Assembly: GCF_001721045.1 (NCBI RefSeq)
Contig: NZ_MDER01000044.1
Span: forward strand, 1 to 64,000
Origin: Paenibacillus nuruki
Lineage (GTDB): Bacteria; Bacillota; Bacilli; Paenibacillales; Paenibacillaceae
Length of the DNA: 64,000 nucleotides
Reading direction: 5' to 3'
The notes beneath the pieces are model-generated. The model saw only the letters and a program-made list of their open reading frames with translations, was not told the DNA's origin and made no database searches. Made by a program: the position numbers and the translations under genes. This document shows positions 26,991 through 36,075 of this stretch, piece after piece (positions within the stretch are counted from its first letter, which is position 1; every line of letters starts with the position of its first letter).

Positions 26991-29387
26991 ATGAAAATCA
27001 ATCCAAAAACATTTCAAAAATGGCTCCCTCTGTTGCTCATCTGCTGGCTGATCACTCAGAGTATGACAGGTATTGCTTATGGTTCACAGCAAAAAGGATT
27101 TGTACTGGACGATGCAGGTCTGTTCAGCAGTAGTGAGATCGACAAGCTCAACACTGAACTGACCGGACAGGAATACCAGATGTATGTGAATACAGCAACA
27201 GGGATGGATGAAGCGCAGGGACTCGCGTATGCGAACCAGATTTATGATGGATCGAATTTGGGCAAAAATGATATCGTGCTTGTGATTACAACCAATCCGA
27301 ATTATGTCCATCTGGTCTTTCAAAATGCAGTACTGGCTAACAAAATCGCAAATAGCAACGAGCGCACGGTACAAGGAGTAACCGATAACAAATTTGTTCC
27401 ATCTGCACAAGATGGCGATATTGTAGGCGGTGTACTAGCTGTTAATCGATATATCAATCATGTGCCGTTAACGACCGTCATTTCGCAAAAGTTAGCACAA
27501 GTTGGTCTGAACTGGGGTTCGGCGATTGCCTTATTGATCGGTGGGATTGCGCTCATCTGGTTTGTGATCTGGTTGATGATTCGATTGAACAAAGTCAGCA
27601 AGCTCAAAGTTCGCCGTCAACAAGTACAAGTGCATCATGATCAGATCGCTACATCACTTAACAGCTTGATTGTATCTGATTTATTTAAAGAATTAGAAAT
27701 GGGCTTTGTGACTGGACAGACCAAAGAAATGATTGAACAGTTACAGTCTCAATTAATGAAAGAACATGCTCGTATTGCCGATTCTCAGCAAAAAATAGAT
27801 GCTATTCGCCTGTCGATCGGTGCTGTCAAAAAATCTGCTAGCGATCTGACCATCATTGAACAAGAACAGACGCAGTGGGCAACCGATATGGCAAATGTGC
27901 AAAAACATCATCAAGAAATGGATGAGTTATCACGCACGGTACGTGGGATGGTGGAAGCGTCCAAAGCTAATCTGGAGCAAGTGAAAAATACAGTGGCTAC
28001 GCTTGAAAAGCAATACAACTATCCACTGACAGCGATGAAAGATCGAATCACTACGATTGAGCATATTTTGCAAGAAGCCGATCAATTGGATGAATTTGAT
28101 TTTATGAAAGCCAAAGAACCAGCCGAACGTGCCAATCAATTGCTTGATGTGCTTGTAGAAGATATCCGTCTGTATGGGGAATGGGTACAACGCAGTCAAC
28201 GGTATACAGCAGAGATCAATAATACAGAACAGGAGTTGCGTCCAGTCGTTGAGCGAGAACATCTCAAGTTAACAATAGACGATCCTTTCCGTATATTAGA
28301 ACATGCACGCACAGAAGAGATTCGATTAGTTCAATTGTTGGCAGGTGGGAATGTAGACTTGATTCGTCAAAGTATGGAAATGATCGAACAAGATATTGCG
28401 GCGGCTCGTCAGGTTGTCAGTGATCTCATTAACTTCCGGGATGAATCGAAGAAAACATTAACGATGGCGCAACAACAAATGGCTGATTTCCGCAATATGC
28501 CTGAAATGTATAATCAAGAAGTGAGCCGTCTACAAGCAGAATATGCAGGAGTACATCTCAGAGAACAAGGCGCACGTTATCAGGAAATTCAGAAGATGCA
28601 AGGTGAGGTTAATCTATTTACTCCACAAATCGTAGATGCTCTGCATGATGAAGTACAACAGTATCGTCAAGCATATACATGGAGTGAGCAAGTCAGAAAT
28701 GCATTGTCTCGGATGCAACAATTGCGAACTGAGATTATGAGTTACAAAGATCAACTAGATAATCAGAAGCAAAGCGAAAATCAACGCTTAGACAAGCTAC
28801 GCGAAGATTATCGTCGTGCCAATGAACAGCAGGCAGCGATTAGCGTTAATCCTGACGATACACAGCAAGTGCAAGCACATAGCTATCAAGCACTTGAACA
28901 AGCAGAGCAGATTCTAAGCGGTACACTACTCAATATGGTTAACGTCAAAGAAGTTATGGATACAGCGGAAAGAGAGACAGTTGCTTTTGTTCAGCGTGTA
29001 GAAGAGTTGACCCAACAACGTCAAGAAGCGATCGAAGCGATCGAAGGATTACTGCAAGAACATCGCAATTTGTCTGCTCGTTATTTTACAACAGCGATCA
29101 CAACTCATGTGCCTGTTTTGCATCGACTGGTCGAAGAATTGCAACAATTGGTGAATCAGGGATACTTTGTACAAGCACAGCAAAAAGCGCAAGAAGGTGC
29201 AGGAATACTGCAATTTATAGCACTGGAATATAAAGCGCTCTATGATCAGGAACAAGAACGCAAGCGTCGTCAGCGTTCATCGGGTGGCGGTTCAGGAGGT
29301 TCATCATCAGGTGGAGGCAGTCGCTCTTCGAGTAGTTCCAGTTGGAGTGGAGGGAGTAGCCGTTCATCCGGTTCTTCCAAATGGTGA
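26991..29387 (+). CDS. TPM-domain membrane protein with coiled-coil and Gly/Ser tail
   Basis: A 798-residue protein. An N-terminal signal or anchor helix (residues ~12-32) precedes a TPM (YgcG-like) domain at ~35-165 (FVLDDAGLFSSSEIDKLN, GKNDIVLVITTN). A membrane helix near 175-198 follows, then ~550 residues of charged, Gln-rich helix predicted to form long coiled coils. The last ~35 residues are Gly/Ser repeats with a WSGGSSRSSGSSKW end. TPM proteins often carry such Gly/Ser tails, and some are linked to photosystem or cell-envelope maintenance. The cellular role here is unknown. The long cytoplasmic coiled coil is unusual for the family. Confidence 0.8.
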   Translation: MKINPKTFQKWLPLLLICWLITQSMTGIAYGSQQKGFVLDDAGLFSSSEIDKLNTELTGQEYQMYVNTATGMDEAQGLAYANQIYDGSNLGKNDIVLVITTNPNYVHLVFQNAVLANKIANSNERTVQGVTDNKFVPSAQDGDIVGGVLAVNRYINHVPLTTVISQKLAQVGLNWGSAIALLIGGIALIWFVIWLMIRLNKVSKLKVRRQQVQVHHDQIATSLNSLIVSDLFKELEMGFVTGQTKEMIEQLQSQLMKEHARIADSQQKIDAIRLSIGAVKKSASDLTIIEQEQTQWATDMANVQKHHQEMDELSRTVRGMVEASKANLEQVKNTVATLEKQYNYPLTAMKDRITTIEHILQEADQLDEFDFMKAKEPAERANQLLDVLVEDIRLYGEWVQRSQRYTAEINNTEQELRPVVEREHLKLTIDDPFRILEHARTEEIRLVQLLAGGNVDLIRQSMEMIEQDIAAARQVVSDLINFRDESKKTLTMAQQQMADFRNMPEMYNQEVSRLQAEYAGVHLREQGARYQEIQKMQGEVNLFTPQIVDALHDEVQQYRQAYTWSEQVRNALSRMQQLRTEIMSYKDQLDNQKQSENQRLDKLREDYRRANEQQAAISVNPDDTQQVQAHSYQALEQAEQILSGTLLNMVNVKEVMDTAERETVAFVQRVEELTQQRQEAIEAIEGLLQEHRNLSARYFTTAITTHVPVLHRLVEELQQLVNQGYFVQAQQKAQEGAGILQFIALEYKALYDQEQERKRRQRSSGGGSGGSSSGGGSRSSSSSSWSGGSSRSSGSSKW

Positions 29388-29510
29388 AAATTCTGTTCAT
29401 TCATTGTATATTTTCTGAAAGCTATATTTGCAAACATGTCATAAGGAAGACTATGATACATGTAGATATTGAACATGTAGGCAAACGTATAAATATAAGG
29501 AGGTAGAACA

Positions 29511-30080
29511 ATGGATCAGCAGTCTTCAGATCAAGCGGGACAATCAGCATCATCCAAACCGCTACAAGTCGAAAGTAAATATGTTAGAGAAACACGTTGC
29601 TTCAAAACATCCCGTGTATTTCCAACTGATGTCAACAATCACAATACATTATTCGGTGGAAAATTGATGTCGTATATAGATGATATTGCTTCAATTACCG
29701 CTTCCAAATTATGTCGTGTCGATACTGTTACCGCTTCTACCGATTCGGTCGATTTTCTGTATCCGATCAACCCAACCGATTCAGTGACATTAGAATCGTT
29801 TGTGACATGGACAGGACGTAGTTCGATGGAGATTTTTGTGAAAGTGATACGCGAAGACCTCAAAACAGGTGAGAAACGAATTGCAGCGACTGCCTTTCTT
29901 ACCTTTGTAGCGATCGGGGAAGATAATCATAAAGTGCAAGTGCCGACAGTCATTCCTGAGACGGAAGAAGAGAAGAAATTGCACGAAACCGCTCCTTCAC
30001 GAGCAGCCATGCGCCGTCAACGGAGAGAAGAAAGTAAAGAATTTGCTGATTACCTCACCACTGAATATCCGTGGGAATAA
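29511..30080 (+). CDS. Acyl-CoA thioesterase (hotdog fold, YkhA/YciA-like)
   Basis: A 189-residue hotdog-fold enzyme that hydrolyses acyl-CoA to free acid and CoA. The core begins with VFPTDVNNHNTLFGGKLMSYID, where N and D of the NHNTLFGG helix form the active site, and continues with DSVDFLYPI. Length fits the YkhA group; a basic tail (MRRQRREE) extends the C terminus. AAGGAGG gives a strong start. It is monocistronic and followed by a clear terminator. Confidence 0.9.
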   Translation: MDQQSSDQAGQSASSKPLQVESKYVRETRCFKTSRVFPTDVNNHNTLFGGKLMSYIDDIASITASKLCRVDTVTASTDSVDFLYPINPTDSVTLESFVTWTGRSSMEIFVKVIREDLKTGEKRIAATAFLTFVAIGEDNHKVQVPTVIPETEEEKKLHETAPSRAAMRRQRREESKEFADYLTTEYPWE

Positions 30081-30081
30081 C

Positions 30082-30130
30082 AAAAAGCGAGTACACTCTA
30101 GATCAAATAGAGGATGCTCGCTTTTTCTTT
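30082..30130 (+). terminator. Terminator after the thioesterase gene
   Basis: AAAAAGCGAGTA (30082-30093) and TGCTCGCTTTTT (30115-30126) pair, with an inner CTCT/AGAG stem and a T tail. Confidence 0.75.
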
Positions 30131-30187
30131 ATGATTATTGATAACAATAATAATACTTCTAAATTCTGCTTAAGGCTTGCTAGAATA

Positions 30188-30412
30188 CTACTCTTTTTGC
30201 TCCGTTTTACGAGCTTTCCAACGCCACATCATTTCTCCAAATACATATCCACATAGCAGAAATAAAGGAACCGTATCTGTAATTTCTTCAAGAATACTGT
30301 GAAAAGTCAGTACAAAACGATGATCTATATAATGCATGGCGATCATGCCGAGAGATGTTGTCCCACCGTAGCCTAATACACCTTCGCTCCATATAAATTG
30401 ATACTTGCTCAT
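30188..30412 (-). CDS. Small membrane protein, unknown
   Basis: A 74-residue protein starting MSKYQFIWSEGVLGYGG. GGAGG is five bases before this ATG; upstream in-frame GTG and ATG codons overlap the ribosome site. There is one clear hydrophobic segment (about residues 45-62, VPLFLLCGYVFGEMMW) and possibly a weaker one near 17-28, then a basic tail (RWKARKTEQKE). Family and role unknown. It stands alone on the minus strand, convergent with the thioesterase. Confidence 0.55.
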   Translation of the reverse strand: MSKYQFIWSEGVLGYGGTTSLGMIAMHYIDHRFVLTFHSILEEITDTVPLFLLCGYVFGEMMWRWKARKTEQKE

Positions 30413-30551
30413 CATGACCTCCACATTAGTAACGGTATTAGAATCAACGTATGATCATACCCATATCTATCCGAACATGACAACTATTTCTAAATAATAG
30501 CGTATTCATAAAAGAGTCGCAAGACTATTTCTTGCGAATTTCATTTTAGTT

Positions 30552-31043
30552 TTACAAAGGTAACAAGTCTTGTCTTTTGGCGATATGTTCACAATCTTTG
30601 CATACACCTACAAGACCTCCGTTATCATTCGCATAAAAAGTCAGATGTTTGACATCTTTTTTGCAATAAGAGCATTTCTGAAGTCGAGTGTTAGAAAAGG
30701 ATTGTACTTGTTTGGGTTGATGTAAGTTTCGTACAGTTGCTAATTTGGGAGGAGTAGATACAGATGAAGAGGTATCTTTAGCTTGGATATCAGCAGAAGC
30801 AGAGGTACGTTGCTCTTCCTGGTTCAGATGCTTGCGTTCACGAAAAGCAGATAAATCTACAATATTAGGATGCGATGGATCTTGTTCAGTGGGTTCAGGC
30901 TGTGTTGTTGGCTCGGGCGGTAGTATAGGATCTGCCTGATGTATAGTGACCTTTTTTAAAGGAAAAACAATCCAGAGCACAACAGCAATAGCAACCACGG
31001 CAACAACAATAATGCCGGCTAATATCATCCATTCTGGTTGCAT
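30552..31043 (-). CDS. Membrane-anchored zinc-ribbon-like protein
   Basis: A 163-residue protein. An N-terminal membrane helix (residues ~7-29) is followed by a proline/threonine-rich linker and a C-terminal CSYC...CKDC motif (two CxxC pairs ~23 residues apart) typical of a zinc ribbon. The ribbon should be cytoplasmic if the short N terminus is outside. GAAGGTGA lies before the ATG. No partner is encoded next to it, and it is divergent from the second ABC operon. Function unknown. Confidence 0.65.
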   Translation of the reverse strand: MQPEWMILAGIIVVAVVAIAVVLWIVFPLKKVTIHQADPILPPEPTTQPEPTEQDPSHPNIVDLSAFRERKHLNQEEQRTSASADIQAKDTSSSVSTPPKLATVRNLHQPKQVQSFSNTRLQKCSYCKKDVKHLTFYANDNGGLVGVCKDCEHIAKRQDLLPL

Positions 31044-31264
31044 AGGAATTCACCTTCTTTTACACATATTTGGTAATAAAAAACAACAATTTGCACAAGG
31101 ATTACCTTTTAATTCCTGTCTATCCCTTTTTTGTTACATTTAGTTTTGCTATAATTCGTCTCATAGGTAGAACGGTTCCAGATTCTGGCATCTCCACCGT
31201 GATATCTTACATATTACATGATGGTCGTAGAAAGTATAACTGCCACACGAGAGGGATGAAGATT

Positions 31265-32539
31265 GTGAAAAAGAAATTTAGAAGTTGGATGTCATTATGT
31301 CTACTAGCTACATTATGTGTATCGTTACTGAGTGCATGTGGTTCAGATGCCAAGGATAATGAGGCGAAAGATGGGAAAGTCACTTTGAAATTCTGGACGA
31401 TTGCTCTTCAACCCACGTTCAATGATTATTTTAATGGACTAATATCAGAATACCAAAAAAGTCATCCTGGCGTAACTGTAGAATGGAGCGATTATCCATA
31501 TGATGCCATCTCTAATAAGTTATTAACCGGAATTGCGAGTGGTAACGTACCGGATGTGGTCAATTTGAATACTGAATTTGCGAATCAAATGGCTTCTAAA
31601 GGTGCACTTGCTGATCTGGGTCAATGGATGAGCGATGATGAGAAAAAATCTTATTTTGATGGCATTTTCAATTCCACTGTATTTGATAACAAAGCATATG
31701 CTTTGCCATGGTATACAGGAACAGAAGTGTTATTTATGAACACTCGTCTGGTGAAGCAAGCAGGGCTTGATCCTACCAATCCACCGAAAACGCGTGATGA
31801 GCTGAATGAATGGTCTCGTGAGATCAAAGCCAAAACAGGAGCAACAGGGTATGCAACTACATTTGCAGCTAGAATGTTCCCGGTTGAAGGAATCTCTATT
31901 TTGAATGACGACAAGACAGCAGCAGCTTTTAATACACCAGCTACGATTGCATTAATCCAGAAAATGCAGGGATTGATTCAAGAAGGCGTACTGGTGAAAG
32001 AAGACGCTAACTTTGATAAACAGATTCAATATTATTCTAGCGAACAGACTGCTTTTGAAATTGCAGGACCTACTTTTATTAATTTTATCAAAACATCTGC
32101 ACCAGATGTATATAAAAATACAATTGCGGTTCCACTGCCTACAGGTAAAGCCGATGTGCGTTTGTCGAACACGATGAATGTCGTGGTACCACTCAAATCG
32201 GCTAATGCTGAACAAGCGGCTGAATTTGCGAAATTTTTGACCAATGCGACGAACCAGACAGCATTTGCCAAAGCAGCTAATACATTGCCAAGTACTAAAG
32301 AATCGATCAAAGATTCCTTTTTCACTGAAAATGATGGCACATTGGAATCCGAAGCCAAAGTAGTATCCGCAGAAAGCTTAGATAAAGCAGTAGATTATAT
32401 GGTAGGTGTACCAAATGCAGGTGATGTGAACTCGGCGATTGCACGTCAATTGCAAGAAATCTTTATGAATGGCAAAGACCCTCAACAAGGATTGACAGAA
32501 GCCGAACAAGAAGTGAACCAAATTCTGTCGCAAAACTAA
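31265..32539 (+). CDS. Extracellular solute-binding lipoprotein of the second sugar ABC importer
   Basis: About 424 residues. The signal peptide is basic, then hydrophobic, and ends in lipobox LLSAC (Cys25), followed by a family-1 solute-binding fold (VTLKFWTIALQPTFNDYF, GNVPDVVNLNTEFANQM). The GTG at 31265 is preferred because GAGGGATGA is ideally spaced; an ATG at 31256 sits on the ribosome site. A longer open frame extends upstream to 31070, but it reads through promoter-like DNA and is not expected to be translated. It delivers solute, probably a sugar, to the two permeases that follow. Confidence 0.88.
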   Translation: MKKKFRSWMSLCLLATLCVSLLSACGSDAKDNEAKDGKVTLKFWTIALQPTFNDYFNGLISEYQKSHPGVTVEWSDYPYDAISNKLLTGIASGNVPDVVNLNTEFANQMASKGALADLGQWMSDDEKKSYFDGIFNSTVFDNKAYALPWYTGTEVLFMNTRLVKQAGLDPTNPPKTRDELNEWSREIKAKTGATGYATTFAARMFPVEGISILNDDKTAAAFNTPATIALIQKMQGLIQEGVLVKEDANFDKQIQYYSSEQTAFEIAGPTFINFIKTSAPDVYKNTIAVPLPTGKADVRLSNTMNVVVPLKSANAEQAAEFAKFLTNATNQTAFAKAANTLPSTKESIKDSFFTENDGTLESEAKVVSAESLDKAVDYMVGVPNAGDVNSAIARQLQEIFMNGKDPQQGLTEAEQEVNQILSQN

Positions 32540-32601
32540 GGGGCACTCCAAGCAGATCAACAATCGAACCCAAGACGACCCTTTGAAGGCGGTGGACGAA
32601 C

Positions 32602-33489
32602 ATGAAGAAATGGATGAGAACAGAAACATTTGCTGCATGGGCATTTATGGCGCCCGGACTGCTGATTGTGGCTGTATTCGTGTTATGGCCAATTGTGTAC
32701 GGACTTCCGTTGTCCTTGACCGATTATTCGGTCATTGGAGAAACGCACTATGTAGGTGTAGACAATTATGTAACAGCTTTTCAAGATAAAAGTTTCTTGG
32801 CTTCCCTATGGAACTCGATGGTCTATGTGTTGATTGTACCGATTATTCAGATTATTTCGATCTTAATGGCGATTCTGGTCAATAGCCGTATTCCATTGAT
32901 CAAAGCATTTCGTGCCGCTTATTATATCCCTGTCGTCACCTCTATGGTGGCGGTAGCGTTGATGTGGAGCTGGTTGTTCAGTAGTAACGGTGTGATCAAT
33001 TATGCGTTAATCCAGCTAGGTATTATTCAAGAACAAGTCGGCTGGTTGTCCAGCAGTAGCACCGCATTGTATGTAATTATGTTTATTACGATGTGGAAAG
33101 GGCTTGGCTATTATATGATGTTGTATCTAGCCGGGCTTCAATCGATTCCAACTGATCTCTACGAAGCATCCATGATTGATGGAGCAAGTCGCTGGCAGAC
33201 CATTTACCGGATCACGATTCCTTTACTGCGCCCTCATATCTTATTCTGTACGTTGATCTCATTAATGGGCGCGATTCGTGTGTTTGATGAAGTGTTTGTT
33301 CTAACCAATGGTAAAGGTGGACCGGGTACAGCGACACTTACATCCAGTCTCTACATTTATCAAAAAGGGTTGGTGCAATTTAACTTTGGTTATGCCTCAG
33401 CACTAGGTCTAATCGTTAGTGTGATCGTAGGCATTTTGAGTATACTGGTGTTCCGTCTGAACAAGAAAGGCGGTGTGCAAACGTACTGA
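32602..33489 (+). CDS. ABC sugar importer permease, MalF/UgpA type
   Basis: A 295-residue CUT1 permease with six predicted helices and EAA loop YEASMIDGASRWQTIYRITIP. AAGGCGGTGG upstream serves as ribosome site. It overlaps the next permease by one base (TGATG), so the two are coupled. The gene lies 62 bases after the binding-protein gene with no terminator between, unlike the first importer. The ATPase must be supplied from elsewhere. Confidence 0.9.
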   Translation: MKKWMRTETFAAWAFMAPGLLIVAVFVLWPIVYGLPLSLTDYSVIGETHYVGVDNYVTAFQDKSFLASLWNSMVYVLIVPIIQIISILMAILVNSRIPLIKAFRAAYYIPVVTSMVAVALMWSWLFSSNGVINYALIQLGIIQEQVGWLSSSSTALYVIMFITMWKGLGYYMMLYLAGLQSIPTDLYEASMIDGASRWQTIYRITIPLLRPHILFCTLISLMGAIRVFDEVFVLTNGKGGPGTATLTSSLYIYQKGLVQFNFGYASALGLIVSVIVGILSILVFRLNKKGGVQTY

Positions 33490-34370
33490 TGAATAATCCA
33501 ACGATAACAACCAAAACCGATTACAAAACACCCAGTCCGCAAGCACGTAAATGGAAAAAAGGGATTCGGTATACGATTACTTACGTGTTGTTGATTGCCT
33601 TAGCTTTATTTATGACAGGGCCTTTTCTCTGGTTACTCAGTGTATCGCTTATGCCCGGACGCAATGTGTTTTCTAATCCACCTGCCGTTTTTCCGACATT
33701 TATTAATTTCGGCAATTATGCGCAAGTGTGGAACTTTATGAACTTTCCCAAATACATTATGAATACGGTCATCATTACGGTGATGGGAGTTGTATTTAAT
33801 ATTATTTTGTCCTGTATGACGGCTTATCCATTAGCTGTATTCCGGTTTAAAGGTAGAGATATGGTCTTTACTTTGCTGATCGCAACGATGATTATTCCTT
33901 CATCAACAGCGATGATCGTGCATTATTTAACGATTCAATGGCTAAATTTAGGCAATACGTATCTGGGTGTAGTGCTACCTGCTGCTGTATCGGTATTTAA
34001 TATTTTCCTGATGCGTCAGACCTTCTTGACGATTCCTACTGAAATTCGAGATTCCGGTAAAATGGACGGCGCATCCGAATTACGTATCTGGTGGCAATTA
34101 GTACTCCCACTCGTAAAGCCCGGTATTGCAGTCATTATGCTACTTGAAGTAATGGCATTCTGGAACAATTTCCTGTGGCCAATCGTTGTGCTAGATGATC
34201 CCGAAAAATATCCATTAGCATCAGCACTAACATATCTCAACGGACAATTTTCCTACAACTTCGGCTGGATCGCCGCCGGAACCATCATTTCCGTAATCCC
34301 TATTATCGTCGTCTTCCTGTTCACCCAACGCTACTACATGGAAGGCTTGGCAGGAGCCGTCAAAGGATAA
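33489..34370 (+). CDS. ABC sugar importer permease, MalG/UgpE type
   Basis: A 293-residue CUT1 permease with a polar N-terminal extension, six predicted helices and an EAA-type loop, RDSGKMDGASELRIWWQLVLP. The consensus EAA is replaced by RDSG, as in some subgroups. The C-terminal QRYYMEGLAGAVKG motif is conserved. It starts inside the stop codon of the preceding permease. It is followed by 157 bases holding a palindromic element, then the DUF4127 gene. Confidence 0.9.
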   Translation: MNNPTITTKTDYKTPSPQARKWKKGIRYTITYVLLIALALFMTGPFLWLLSVSLMPGRNVFSNPPAVFPTFINFGNYAQVWNFMNFPKYIMNTVIITVMGVVFNIILSCMTAYPLAVFRFKGRDMVFTLLIATMIIPSSTAMIVHYLTIQWLNLGNTYLGVVLPAAVSVFNIFLMRQTFLTIPTEIRDSGKMDGASELRIWWQLVLPLVKPGIAVIMLLEVMAFWNNFLWPIVVLDDPEKYPLASALTYLNGQFSYNFGWIAAGTIISVIPIIVVFLFTQRYYMEGLAGAVKG

Positions 34371-34409
34371 CAAAAGTAATACGCATTATAAATCGTTTTA
34401 TATTTTACT

Positions 34410-34500
34410 GCCCCACCAAATAGAAAAATGCGAGTTTACTCTGAGCGAAGGGAACGATATCTTTACCAGCGACGACAAGCAAGATATCCTTCCCAAAGCG
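34410..34500 (+). repeat. Palindromic structured element, copy B
   Basis: GGGAAcGATATCTT (34450-34463) pairs with AAGATATCcTTCCC (34481-34494) around the loop TACCAGCGACGACAAGC. GCCCCACC lies at 34410. Both arms, the loop and the leading box match copy A at 17833-18021, which carries an extra nested hairpin. Both copies are inside ABC-transporter operons. Confidence 0.6.
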
Positions 34501-34527
34501 GTGTAACTTCAAAGGAGTCTATTCCAA

Positions 34528-36075
34528 ATGACATTGGTGATTGTACCTTTAGACGAAAGACCTTGTAATTATAATTTCCCTTATGAACTGACACGAGGAA
34601 CATCATATCAAGCTGTGCGTCCTCCGCAAGAATGGATGGGACGCAAGAAAATAGCCGCAGATACCGAACGGCTATGGACATGGACACAATTGGAATGTCA
34701 ATCGGCTGACGGAGCAGTGATATCCCTAGATACACTATTGTACGGCGGGATTGTGCCTTCCCGTCTACATGAACTGGATGTGACCGAACTGACTTGTCGT
34801 TTGGATCGATTACGGATACTCAAAGAGCAGAATCCTGCACTTAAATTGTTCGCTTTTCAACTGATTATGCGTTGCCCACAGTACTCTTCCTCAGACGAAG
34901 AACCGGATTATTATGCTGATTGGGGACGAGAGATTTTTCGCAAAGGGTATCTAGAACATTATGCAGAAGAACATCCATTAACGACCGAAGAACAACAAGA
35001 ACTGGACGATATCAACAGTCGCTTACCTCAAGAAGTGCTGGATGATTATCTAGGTCGTCGTGCGGTAAATCGGGAGATCAATCAATTAGCACTCGATTAT
35101 GTAGAACAAGGTGTGATCGACTTTCTGATTTTCCCGCAAGATGATTCGGCTCCTTATGGATATACTGCTAGAGATCAGCAGGAGGTAAGGGCACGTATTC
35201 GAGCATTGCGTCTAGGCTTGCGTGTCTATATGTATCCGGGTGCAGATGAAGTTAGTTGTACATTGGTGGCTCGCATGATCAATCAGTTGAATCATACTAT
35301 TCCTCGGGTCTATGTGCGTTTTAGCTCGGTAAATGGAGCTTTGATTATTCCTGCGTATGAAGATCGGCGACTGTATGAAACGTTAAAATATCAGATTATT
35401 GCGGCAGGCGGTATGGTTGCTTCTGATGAACAAAGTGCGGATATCTTATTACTGCTCAATACCGCAGGTGAAAAAATGGGTGAAGCCGTCTATCAAGGAT
35501 CACCGTCTGCTAATTATGATACTGAACGGACAACCGTAGAGTTAGTAGAGTATGCAGGCTACATATTGGATCGTCAGCCGGATGCGGTAGTGGCTATTGG
35601 AGATATTGCCTATGCTAACGGTGGTGATCTTGAATTGCTGGATTTACTTCGTCAGCGAGGCATTTTGTATCAACTGGCAGGCTATGCAGGCTGGAATACC
35701 AGTTCGAATACATTAGGAACGGTTATTGCACAATCGATGATCTATCAACAATATGGAGCCACTCCAGAGCATATGAATTTTCTAGCGCTACGTTATGTGG
35801 AAGACCTAGGCTATGATTCTGTTGTACGTAAATATTTAAGCAATGGGCCGATTCAAGAATTGGGTCTGGATAAATTTCAGTTAGATGGAGAACGTGGATA
35901 TGTGGCTGAGATGGTACGTAGTCATTTGGAGCAATTTATAGAGCAACATTTACAAGAAAATGGTGTGCAGATCGATATTCAAGATTGCTATATGCCGTGG
36001 AATCGGATGTTTGAAGTGGGGTTATCGATTCGAGCCCATCTATCGTTAAAAGATCACAAAGGAGAACAACAATGA
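34528..36075 (+). CDS. DUF4127-family protein
   Basis: A 515-residue protein with the family-defining opening VIVPLDERPCNYNFP. Other conserved segments are DTLLYGGIVPSRLHEL, FPQDDSAPYGYTARDQQ and GADEVSCTLVARM. No signal peptide, so cytoplasmic. DUF4127 has no established activity; the many Asp, Asn and His residues near the N terminus suggest an enzyme. AAAGGAG precedes the ATG. It is encoded after a sugar importer and overlaps the FAD oxidoreductase gene by four bases, so the pair probably acts on the imported compound. Confidence 0.85.
   Translation: MTLVIVPLDERPCNYNFPYELTRGTSYQAVRPPQEWMGRKKIAADTERLWTWTQLECQSADGAVISLDTLLYGGIVPSRLHELDVTELTCRLDRLRILKEQNPALKLFAFQLIMRCPQYSSSDEEPDYYADWGREIFRKGYLEHYAEEHPLTTEEQQELDDINSRLPQEVLDDYLGRRAVNREINQLALDYVEQGVIDFLIFPQDDSAPYGYTARDQQEVRARIRALRLGLRVYMYPGADEVSCTLVARMINQLNHTIPRVYVRFSSVNGALIIPAYEDRRLYETLKYQIIAAGGMVASDEQSADILLLLNTAGEKMGEAVYQGSPSANYDTERTTVELVEYAGYILDRQPDAVVAIGDIAYANGGDLELLDLLRQRGILYQLAGYAGWNTSSNTLGTVIAQSMIYQQYGATPEHMNFLALRYVEDLGYDSVVRKYLSNGPIQELGLDKFQLDGERGYVAEMVRSHLEQFIEQHLQENGVQIDIQDCYMPWNRMFEVGLSIRAHLSLKDHKGEQQ

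Noticed and set aside
29281-29384. Glycine/serine repeat in the TPM gene as a genomic tandem repeat
   Set aside because: The DNA is not an exact tandem repeat. It encodes the Gly/Ser tail typical of TPM proteins.
31070-31264. N-terminal extension of the second solute-binding protein
   Set aside because: The extension runs through promoter-like DNA, would bury the signal peptide and lacks a ribosome site. The GTG at 31265 directly follows GAGGGATGA and gives a normal lipoprotein.
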